Shown here piece after piece: positions 1-6,614 of a stretch of 13,753 bases of DNA (its first letter is position 1; the number at the start of each line of letters is the position of its first letter). A program made the position numbers and the translations under genes. Location of the stretch: the NCBI GenBank assembly GCA_002438845.1, contig DJRG01000095.1, positions 1-13,753 of the forward strand, given 5' to 3'. The notes beneath the pieces were generated by a model, which was not told the DNA's origin, did no database searches, and worked only from the letters and a program-made list of their open reading frames with translations. This DNA is from Bacteroidales bacterium UBA6366. Lineage in GTDB: Bacteria > Bacteroidota > Bacteroidia > Bacteroidales > UBA932.

Positions 1-1
1 A

Positions 2-853
2 AGTGGAAAAGACCTTGCGGCCAGGTTAAAGGCCCAAATGGCCGAGCAGGTGGCCACATTCCCTGCAAAGTATGGCCGAGTGCCTCACTTGGTCGTGATC
101 CTGGTCGGAGATGATCCCGGCAGCCAGACCTACGTAAGAAACAAGGCCAAGGCCTGCGAAGTGGTAGGGATCAAGAACACTACTGTCAGGATGCCCGCTG
201 ACACTCCGGAGCAGGAACTACTTGACAGAATCGCTGAACTCAACGCTGACGACACCGTTGACGGCATTCTTGTCCAGCTTCCTCTCCCGAAGCAGATCAG
301 CGAGCCGAAAGTGATTGAGGCCATCGCCCAGTCCAAGGATGTGGACGGATTCCATCCGCTCAACACGGCCGCCCTCTGGCAGAAGAGACCGAACTCTTCC
401 TGCGTTGTCCCTTGCACTCCGATGGGAATCATCAGGCTCCTTGAGGACGCAAACTACGAAATTGCTGGCAAGAACGCAGTAGTGATTGGCCGCAGCCAGA
501 TTGTCGGTCTTCCGATCACCAAACTTCTGCTTGACAGAAACGCCACAGTAACAATTTGTCATTCAAAGACAAAGAATCTTCCCGAAATCACCCGTCAGGC
601 CGACATACTTGTCGTGGCCATAGGCCGAGCGAAATTCGTGACTGGAGACATGGTCAAGGATGGAGCCGCCGTGATCGACGTGGGTATGGATCTGGATGAA
701 AACGGAAAACTTTGTGGAGACGTTGACTTCGCCTCAGTAGAGCCAAAAGCCTCCGTCATCACTCCTGTTCCAGGCGGCGTAGGCCCGATGACCATCTGCT
801 GCCTCATGGAAAACACCATCCAATGTTTCCTCAACAAGGTCGCTGTTCGATAG
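2..853 (+). CDS. folD: Bifunctional methylenetetrahydrofolate dehydrogenase / methenyltetrahydrofolate cyclohydrolase, 5' partial
   Basis: FolD interconverts 5,10-methylene-, 5,10-methenyl- and 10-formyl-tetrahydrofolate using NADP, supplying one-carbon units for purine and formyl-Met-tRNA synthesis in the cytosol. The reading frame is open from base 2 and reads SGKDLAARLKAQ before the first in-window Met (base 38). That matches the usual FolD start (IDGK...), so the true start lies about 5-7 codons before the window and Met38 is internal. Seen motifs, in order: YVRNKAKACE with the catalytic Tyr and Lys (residues 32 and 36 from Met38, equal to E. coli Tyr50 and Lys54), DGILVQLPLP, DVDGFHPLN, PCTPMGI, the dinucleotide-binding VVIGRSQIVGLP, ADILVVAIG, and the C-terminal TPVPGGVGPMT. 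All key residues are intact. It is on the same strand as the downstream regulator, but 200 bases and two hairpins separate them, so they are probably not one operon. Confidence 0.97.
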   Translation, partial: SGKDLAARLKAQMAEQVATFPAKYGRVPHLVVILVGDDPGSQTYVRNKAKACEVVGIKNTTVRMPADTPEQELLDRIAELNADDTVDGILVQLPLPKQISEPKVIEAIAQSKDVDGFHPLNTAALWQKRPNSSCVVPCTPMGIIRLLEDANYEIAGKNAVVIGRSQIVGLPITKLLLDRNATVTICHSKTKNLPEITRQADILVVAIGRAKFVTGDMVKDGAAVIDVGMDLDENGKLCGDVDFASVEPKASVITPVPGGVGPMTICCLMENTIQCFLNKVAVR

Positions 854-858
854 GAAGT

Positions 859-943
859 GTTTCTCCGGCAGAAAATGCCTTTCGCCGGACAAAATGCTTG
901 GTAATGGGTGTTTGTCCGGTAGAAACATATTCCACCGGACAAA
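859..943. repeat. Two tandem related hairpins (CCGG-core inverted repeats) after folD
   Basis: Two similar stem-loops lie about 51 bases apart. Hairpin 1 pairs TTTCTCCGGC (860-869) with GCCGGACAAA (884-893), with one C-C mismatch. Hairpin 2 pairs TTTGTCCGGT (911-920) perfectly with ACCGGACAAA (934-943), with a 13-base loop. Both loops begin AGAAA. The changes between copies preserve pairing: C869-G884 becomes T920-A934, and the mismatched C863/C890 becomes G914-C940. They follow the folD stop by 6 bases, so they may act as its 3' processing or termination structure, but no U-tract follows either stem on the plus strand. A small dispersed repeat family is the alternative. Confidence 0.75.
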
Positions 944-983
944 AAGCAATCAAGACATAGTAAAGAAATAAGTAACCTATATA

Positions 984-1020
984 TAGCGCTAATTTGGAGA
1001 AAAGAATCAAGTTAGCGTCA
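984..1020. promoter_or_regulatory. Possible operator: TAGCGCTA palindrome plus a TTAGCG half-site
   Basis: An 8-base palindrome TAGCGCTA at 984-991 continues as TAGCGCTAA, and the sequence TTAGCG recurs at 1012-1017. The two form an inverted repeat (CGCTAA at 987-992, TTAGCG at 1012-1017) just upstream of the -7 element. LacI-family operators are usually palindromes with a central CG, and these regulators often repress themselves, so this is a candidate autoregulatory site. The central dinucleotide of TAGCGCTA is CG, as expected, but the palindrome is short. This is inference only. Confidence 0.3.
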
Positions 1021-1029
1021 AAAATTTTC

Positions 1030-1038
1030 TATCTTTGC
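1030..1038 (+). promoter_or_regulatory. Bacteroidetes-type -7 promoter element for the LacI-family gene
   Basis: TATCTTTGC matches the TAnnTTTG -7 consensus used by the primary sigma factor of Bacteroidetes. I see no convincing -33 TTTG at the usual 19-21 base spacing; the nearest candidate is TTAG at 1012, which is too close. Transcription would begin around 1042-1046, just upstream of the ATG at 1056, giving a very short leader. This placement also argues against the in-frame TTG at 1035, which lies inside the element. Confidence 0.6.
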
Positions 1039-1055
1039 CGCCACAGAAGTTAATT

Positions 1056-2063
1056 ATGCGCAAAAACACTATTCAATCCATATCCGAACAGACCGGTTAC
1101 TCTGTCTCAACTGTCTCCAGAGTGCTTTCAGGCAAGGCTCAGCGATCGAGAATCAGCCAGAAGGCGATTGACATAATCCAGGCCGAGGCAAAGAGGGTGA
1201 ACTACACTCCGAATCTGCTTGCCCAAGGGCTCAGGACCAGCAGGACTTACACTATCGGACTGACAGTGCCAGGGATCGACAATCCGTTCTTCGCCACTCT
1301 GGCCAGCACTGTGATCGAGAATCTGAAGCTTGCCGGCTACCACACTTTGCTGGCCGACTCTTTGGAGAACCAAAAAGATTTTGAGAGTTCGCTTCAGATG
1401 TTCCGTTCCAGAAGCGTGGACGGCATCATAGCGGTGCCTGTCGGTAATCCATCGGAGATGATTGACGCAATCACGGGCAGCATACCTACGGTCTTGATTG
1501 ACCGTTACTATGAGGACACGAACCTGCCTTACATCTGCACGGACAACTACATGGGCGGCTACATGGCCACTGAATATCTCATCGGCCGTGGCTATCGCAA
1601 CATCCTTTCAATCCAGGGCGTGGAGGACTCGACCCCTTCAATGGAACGTGTCAGAGGCTTCAAGGATGCCATCAAGGCTCACAGCGAGAAGGGTGTTGAA
1701 TATGCTATCGTAGGTGACGCGTTCTCTGTCGAAAACGGTTACAATCAGGTTAAAAGAATATTCAGCGAGGGGTTGAAGTTTGACTCTGTGTTCGCATATT
1801 CATCAACCATACTACTTGGTGCCATCCGCGCTTTCCGTGAGATGGGAATCCAGATCCCGGGACAGGTCGGCATCATTTCTTTTGACAACAACGGCTTCCT
1901 CGACTTCCTTGACCCGGCCATCACCCGCATCGAGCAGCCGCTCTCTGAAATCGGCCGTCTGGCATCTCAGACCCTTATCGACATAATCGAGAACAGGCAT
2001 CAGGACCTTCCGCCAGTCCAACGCCTCACCACCCCGACCCTAATCGTCCGCGACAGTTGTTAG
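1056..2063 (+). CDS. LacI-family transcriptional regulator
   Basis: A DNA-binding repressor or activator of the LacI/GalR family, probably dimeric and controlled by a small ligand, often a sugar. From the ATG at 1056 the protein is 335 residues, normal for the family. Residues 4-25 form the helix-turn-helix (TIQSISEQTGYSVSTVSRVL), followed by the hinge segment NLLAQGLRT near residue 52, then the periplasmic-binding-protein-like domain starting TIGLTVPGIDNPFFA. Typical landmarks downstream are DGIIAVPVG, PTVLIDRYY, GYMATEYLIGRGYRNI, and near the C terminus GIISFDNNGFLDFLDPAIT followed by IEQPLSEIGRLA. The ATG at 1056 is preferred over the in-frame TTG at 1035 because TTG is inside the promoter element and the added residues are not family-like. 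No sugar transport or catabolic gene is nearby, so the ligand and targets cannot be inferred. It is convergent with rpoC. Confidence 0.93.
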   Translation: MRKNTIQSISEQTGYSVSTVSRVLSGKAQRSRISQKAIDIIQAEAKRVNYTPNLLAQGLRTSRTYTIGLTVPGIDNPFFATLASTVIENLKLAGYHTLLADSLENQKDFESSLQMFRSRSVDGIIAVPVGNPSEMIDAITGSIPTVLIDRYYEDTNLPYICTDNYMGGYMATEYLIGRGYRNILSIQGVEDSTPSMERVRGFKDAIKAHSEKGVEYAIVGDAFSVENGYNQVKRIFSEGLKFDSVFAYSSTILLGAIRAFREMGIQIPGQVGIISFDNNGFLDFLDPAITRIEQPLSEIGRLASQTLIDIIENRHQDLPPVQRLTTPTLIVRDSC

Positions 2064-2072
2064 CGTTCTTAC

Positions 2073-2097
2073 GGTCGTTGAGCTTGTCGAAACGACA
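2073..2097. repeat. REP-like short palindrome with core TTGAGCTTGTCGAA
   Basis: GTCGTT (2074-2079) pairs with AACGAC (2091-2096) around the core GAGCTTGTCGA, whose TTGA/TCGA segment can extend the stem with a wobble pair. From memory, the core TTCGACAAGCTCAA (its reverse complement) recurs as a short intergenic palindrome in many environmental and gut bacterial genomes; I could not check this. It begins 10 bases after the lacI stop. Confidence 0.5.
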
Positions 2098-2126
2098 GAT
2101 TGTGAAATAAAGGGACTGTAACCAAA

Positions 2127-2195
2127 CCGCAAATAAATTTCTCCCAGGCGAATTTTGCACGTTACCAAAATTCGCCTGGGAGAAATTTTTTGCGG
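2127..2195 (+). terminator. Very long palindrome, likely terminator of the lacI gene
   Basis: The left arm (2127-2157) and right arm (2166-2195) pair over 30 base pairs with one bulged T at 2134. The inner 23 pairs (2135-2157 with 2166-2188) are perfect, around an 8-base loop CACGTTAC. The core is CTCCCAGGCG/CGCCTGGGAG, and a T6 run (2186-2191) follows it on the plus strand, as in a Rho-independent terminator. The stem is longer than a typical terminator, so a palindromic repeat insertion that also works as a terminator is possible. Confidence 0.65.
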
Positions 2196-2249
2196 TCACT
2201 TATTCTGCGGTCACTTATGAACAAGGTCACTTCGGCACGCTCTGTGACC
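2191..2249. repeat. Short direct repeats containing GGTCACTT
   Basis: TGCGGTCACTTAT occurs at 2191-2203 and again at 2206-2218. The shorter GGTCACTT core then recurs at 2225-2232, so cores start at 2194, 2209 and 2225 (spacing 15 and 16). An inverted copy GTGACC at 2244-2249 can pair with GGTCAC at 2225-2230. The first copy overlaps the right edge of the long palindrome. No function is evident. Confidence 0.6.
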
Positions 2250-2272
2250 ACTTGTGGATTGTAGCTAGCGAC

Positions 2273-2305
2273 AAAAAAAACCGGCTGAGGAATTGATCCG
2301 CAGCC
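2273..2305 (-). terminator. Rho-independent terminator of the rplK-rpoC operon
   Basis: Read on the minus strand, GGCTGCGG pairs with CCTCAGCC (one mismatch) around the 7-base loop ATCAATT, followed by GG and an uninterrupted T8 run (bases 2280 down to 2273). It lies 31 bases after the rpoC stop and is the expected end of the transcript. Confidence 0.88.
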
Positions 2306-2336
2306 AGTCTTTCATATATTCATTGAACAAACTCTG

Positions 2337-5300
2337 TTAGAGTTCGCTCATTTCCTGCTCGTACTCATCCTTGCGGCCAACGATGATGTCCTGGAACTCT
2401 TTCTGGCCTGTACCGGCCGGAATGAGGTGACCGCAGATGACGTTCTCCTTAAGACCTTCGAGATGGTCGACACGAGCCCTGATGGCGGCCTCGCTGAGCA
2501 CCTTTGTTGTCTCCTGGAATGATGCGGCGGAGATAAAGCTGTTGGTCCTGAGGGCCGCTCTGGTGATACCCTGAAGCACAAGCTTGGCGGTTGCCGGATT
2601 GGCCTCACGGACAGCCATCATCTTCCTGTTCTGCCTTTCGAGCGATGAATTCTCATTCCTCATGTCACGGGCGTCAATGATGTCACCCTGCATGTACTTC
2701 TGGGAATCACCGGCGTCAAGTACATAGAACTTTCCGAATATGTTGTCGTTGGCATCCATGAAATCCCACTTGTCCACCAGCTCTTCCTGCAGGAACTCAG
2801 TGTCGCCAGGATTGGTGATCTGAACCTTGCGCATCATCTGGCGCACAATGATCTCGAAGTGCTTGTCATTGATCTTCACACCCTGCAGACGGTAGACGGC
2901 CTGAACCTCATTGACGATGTAGTCCTGAGCCTTGACAGGTCCAAGGATGTTGAGGATGTCGGTAGGGGAGATTCCACCGTCGGAAAGCCTTGTGCCGGCC
3001 TTGACGTAGTCGTTTTCCTGAACCAGAATCTGCTTGGTAAGAGGAACGAGATAGTGCTTCTCGATTCCGGACTTGTTCTTGACGATGATCTCACGGTTAC
3101 CTCTCTTGACCTTGCCCATGAGTACCTCACCGTTGATCTCGGCAAGGATGGCAGGGGCTGATGGCGTTCTGGCCTCGAAGAGTTCTGTAACTCTAGGAAG
3201 ACCTCCGGTGATGTCGCTTGACTTACCGATAGCGCGAGGAATCTTGATGATCACGTCGCCGACATTGACCTTGTCTCCATTGTTGGCGATGAGGTGCGCG
3301 CCCACAGGCAGGTTGTATTGCCTGATCTGGTTGCCCTCCTCGTCGAGGATGAGGATTGAAGGGTTCTTGGTCTTGTCCCTGGCCTCGATGATGACCTTGT
3401 CCTTGTTGACGGCGAACTCATCGGCTGCCTCCTCACGGAATGTGACACCTTCAATGAGGTTGTCGAACTGAACCTTACCGGCGGTCTCGACAATCGTGAT
3501 GGCGTTGTATGGATCCCACTCGCAAAGCAGATCACCATTCTTGATAGTGTCTCCGTCCTTGAAGTACAGCTTGGAGCCGTAAGGAACGTCGTAGTGAGAG
3601 TAGGTGATTCCAGTGTTCTCGTCGATGATGCTGACCTCGGTCATACGGCTTACGACGATGTCCTGAGCCACTCCGTCCTCTCCGATTTTCTGGATTGTCC
3701 TGAGTTCCTCGAAGACAAGCTTTCCATCGTACTTGGCGACGATCGAAGAATCAGCCGCTGTGCTGGACGCGGTACCTCCAACGTGGAAGGTACGCAGGGT
3801 CAGCTGTGTACCAGGCTCACCGATGGACTGTGCGGCGATGACGCCGACAACCTCTCCCTTCTCAACCATTCTGCTGGTTGCAAGGTTACGTCCGTAGCAC
3901 TTCGCGCAGACACCCTTGCGGGACTCGCACGTGAGCACTGAACGGATCTCGACCTGCTCGATAGGCAGATGGTCGATCAGATTGGCTGTCGCCTCACGGA
4001 TCTCCTCTCCGGCCTTGATGATAAGTTCGCCTGTGAGCGGGTTGAATATGTCATGGACAGACGTACGTCCAAGAATCCTCTCACCGAGAGACTCGACGAT
4101 CTCGTCCTTGTTCTTGATCGCTGTGGCGATAAGGCCTCTGAGTGTTCCGCAATCTTCCTCCGTGATGATCACATCGTGTGACACATCAACAAGACGGCGG
4201 GTCAGGTAACCGGCGTCAGCGGTCTTGAGGGCGGTATCGGCCAGACCCTTACGGGCACCGTGGGTCGAGATGAAGTACTCGAGCACCGTCATTCCTTCCT
4301 TAAGGTTGGAGATGATAGGGTTCTCGATGATCTCGGCTCCGGCGGCACCGGACTTCTGAGGCTTTGCCATAAGTCCACGCATTCCGCAGAGCTGTTTGAT
4401 CTGCTGGGTAGAACCACGGGCTCCGGAGTCCAGCATCATGTAGACAGGGTTGAATCCCTGCTGGTCAGCCGAAATCTGTTTTTCGACGATCTTTGTAAGC
4501 TTGTTGTCGATCGCACCCCAGAGGTCAATGACTTTGTTGTAACGCTCGTTGTTGGTGATGAAGCCCATCGCATAGTTGTTCTTGACCTCTTCCACCTGCT
4601 TGTAGCCCTCTTCGATGAGGCTTGCCTTCTCGGCAGGGATGATGACGTCTCCAAGATTGAAGGAGATGCCGGCCCTGAACGCCTGATCGTAACCAAGATT
4701 CTTGATGTCGTCAAGGAACTGTGCGGTTCTGGTCACACCGGTGCTCTTGATGACCTCGGTGATGATCTTACGAAGGGATTTCTTACCGAGGACCTCGTTC
4801 ACGTAAGGCACCTCTTCAGGTACATACTGGTTGACGATGATCCTTCCCGCAGAGGTCTTCTTGATCTCGTAGCCTTTGCTAAGGTCCTGCTTATCAACCG
4901 GAAGCCTTACTCCGATCTCGGCGTGCATGTCGATCGCTTTCTCGTTGTAGGCGACAATCACCTCTTCCGGGCCATAGAAATTCATATTCTCACCTTTTGC
5001 GCCCTTTCTGATCTTGGTGATGTAGTAAAGACCAAGCACCATGTCCTGTGAAGGGACGGTGATAGGGGTGCCGTTGGCAGGGTTGAGAATATTCTGGGAG
5101 CCAAGCATGAGGAGCTGCGCCTCCATGACGGCGGCGTTGCCAAGCGGAAGGTGAACGGCCATCTGGTCACCGTCGAAGTCGGCGTTGAAGGCCGTACAGG
5201 CGAGAGGATGGAGCTGGATGGCCTTACCCTCGATCATTCGAGGCTGGAATGCCTGGATACCAAGTCTGTGCAGGGTAGGGGCACGGTTGAGGAGAACCGG

Positions 5301-6587
5301 ATGACCTTTCATCACATTCTCCAGGATGTCCCAGATCACAGGATCCTTCCTGTCCACAATCTTCTTCGCGGACTTGACCGTCTTGACGATTCCCCTTTCG
5401 ATAAGCTTGCGGATGATGAACGGCTTGTACAGCTCGGCCGCCATGAACTTAGGCAGACCGCACTCGTGCATGTTCAACTCCGGGCCGACGACGATAACGG
5501 AACGCGCCGAATAGTCCACACGTTTTCCGAGGAGGTTCTGACGGAAGCGTCCCTGCTTTCCCTTGAGGGAATCAGAAAGGGATTTAAGCGCCCTGTTGGA
5601 TTCGCTCTTTACAGCGCTTGACTTCTTGGAGTTGTCGAACAATGAGTCAACCGCCTCCTGAAGCATACGCTTCTCGTTTCTCAGGATGACTTCCGGAGCC
5701 TTTATCTCGATGAGCTTCTTGAGTCGGTTGTTTCTGATGATGACCCTTCTGTAGAGGTCGTTCAGATCCGTGGTGGCGAAGCGGCCACCATCCAGAGGAA
5801 CAAGAGGACGGAGATCCGGCGGAATGACAGGGATCACTTTCATGATCATCCATTCCGGACGGTTGATGTTTTTGGACTCCATGAACCACTTGACGACGCT
5901 CAATCTCTTAAGGTGTTCAGCCTTCCTCTGTTGCGAGGTCTCATTGAGCATCTTCAGGCGGAGTTCCTTGGACAGGCTCTCCACGTCAGTCTCCCTGAGG
6001 AGTTCGTAGATGCCCTCGGCGCCCATCTTGGCGACGAACTTCCTTGGATCGTCGAACGCAAGCTCGTCGTTTTCCGGGAGCCTTGCGAGAACATCGAGGT
6101 ACTCGTCCTCGGAGAGAAGATCCATCTTCTCAAGTCCGCTGTCTCCAGGGTTGACTACTATGTATTTCTCGTAGTAGATGACAGATTCGAGCTTCTTCGC
6201 CGGAAGTCCGAGCAAAGCTGAGATCTTGTTAGGCGCTGACTTGAAGTACCAGATGTGGGCCACAGGCACTGTAAGGGCGATGTGCCCCATTCTTTCCCTG
6301 CGGACTTTCTTCTCTGTCACCTCGACACCGCATCTGTCGCAGACGATTCCGCGGTAACGGATCCTCTTGTACTTTCCGCAATAGCATTCGTAGTCCTTGG
6401 TAGGTCCGAAGATCTTTTCGCAGAAGAGTCCGTCCCTTTCCGGCTTGTAGGTTCTGTAGTTGACGGTTTCCGGTTTCAGAACCTCCCCGCATGACCTCGC
6501 CGAGATGTCCTCCGGTGAGGCCAGGGAGATGCTGATTTTCGAGAAGTTGCTCTTTACCTTGTTTTCCTTATTATTGAAAGTAGGCAT
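2337..6587 (-). CDS. rpoC: DNA-directed RNA polymerase subunit beta'
   Basis: RpoC is the largest catalytic subunit of RNA polymerase and holds the active-site magnesium. From the ATG at 6587 it is 1416 residues, the usual Bacteroidetes size. Seen features: the first zinc site with Cys68, Cys70, Cys83 and Cys86 (YECYCGKYK, VCDRCGVE); the lid/rudder region with LLGKRVDYSARSV; NRAPTLHRLGIQAF; the catalytic NADFDGDQM at 468-476 with its three Asp; the bridge-helix region STHGARKGLADTALKTADAG near 774; the second zinc site Cys813, Cys887, Cys894, Cys897; and trigger-loop sequence VIAAQSIGEPGTQLT. The C-terminal part is complete. An in-frame TTG at 6602 would add five residues, but the ATG start fits the family N terminus (KENKVKSNFSKISI) better. 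It lies 27 bases after rpoB, with no terminator between, so the two are co-transcribed. Confidence 0.98.
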   Translation of the reverse strand: MPTFNNKENKVKSNFSKISISLASPEDISARSCGEVLKPETVNYRTYKPERDGLFCEKIFGPTKDYECYCGKYKRIRYRGIVCDRCGVEVTEKKVRRERMGHIALTVPVAHIWYFKSAPNKISALLGLPAKKLESVIYYEKYIVVNPGDSGLEKMDLLSEDEYLDVLARLPENDELAFDDPRKFVAKMGAEGIYELLRETDVESLSKELRLKMLNETSQQRKAEHLKRLSVVKWFMESKNINRPEWMIMKVIPVIPPDLRPLVPLDGGRFATTDLNDLYRRVIIRNNRLKKLIEIKAPEVILRNEKRMLQEAVDSLFDNSKKSSAVKSESNRALKSLSDSLKGKQGRFRQNLLGKRVDYSARSVIVVGPELNMHECGLPKFMAAELYKPFIIRKLIERGIVKTVKSAKKIVDRKDPVIWDILENVMKGHPVLLNRAPTLHRLGIQAFQPRMIEGKAIQLHPLACTAFNADFDGDQMAVHLPLGNAAVMEAQLLMLGSQNILNPANGTPITVPSQDMVLGLYYITKIRKGAKGENMNFYGPEEVIVAYNEKAIDMHAEIGVRLPVDKQDLSKGYEIKKTSAGRIIVNQYVPEEVPYVNEVLGKKSLRKIITEVIKSTGVTRTAQFLDDIKNLGYDQAFRAGISFNLGDVIIPAEKASLIEEGYKQVEEVKNNYAMGFITNNERYNKVIDLWGAIDNKLTKIVEKQISADQQGFNPVYMMLDSGARGSTQQIKQLCGMRGLMAKPQKSGAAGAEIIENPIISNLKEGMTVLEYFISTHGARKGLADTALKTADAGYLTRRLVDVSHDVIITEEDCGTLRGLIATAIKNKDEIVESLGERILGRTSVHDIFNPLTGELIIKAGEEIREATANLIDHLPIEQVEIRSVLTCESRKGVCAKCYGRNLATSRMVEKGEVVGVIAAQSIGEPGTQLTLRTFHVGGTASSTAADSSIVAKYDGKLVFEELRTIQKIGEDGVAQDIVVSRMTEVSIIDENTGITYSHYDVPYGSKLYFKDGDTIKNGDLLCEWDPYNAITIVETAGKVQFDNLIEGVTFREEAADEFAVNKDKVIIEARDKTKNPSILILDEEGNQIRQYNLPVGAHLIANNGDKVNVGDVIIKIPRAIGKSSDITGGLPRVTELFEARTPSAPAILAEINGEVLMGKVKRGNREIIVKNKSGIEKHYLVPLTKQILVQENDYVKAGTRLSDGGISPTDILNILGPVKAQDYIVNEVQAVYRLQGVKINDKHFEIIVRQMMRKVQITNPGDTEFLQEELVDKWDFMDANDNIFGKFYVLDAGDSQKYMQGDIIDARDMRNENSSLERQNRKMMAVREANPATAKLVLQGITRAALRTNSFISAASFQETTKVLSEAAIRARVDHLEGLKENVICGHLIPAGTGQKEFQDIIVGRKDEYEQEMSEL

Positions 6588-6614
6588 ATTCTTGAATGTC
6601 AATATTCATGAAAA

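Noticed and set aside
734..949. 71-codon minus-strand frame over the tandem hairpins
   Set aside because: Its repetitive peptide arises from the CCGG hairpin repeats and it overlaps the end of folD; no start signal or family match.
4260..5051. 263-codon open frame on the plus strand inside rpoC
   Set aside because: It is fully antisense to highly conserved rpoC codons, has no recognisable domain, and long shadow frames are common opposite biased coding sequence.
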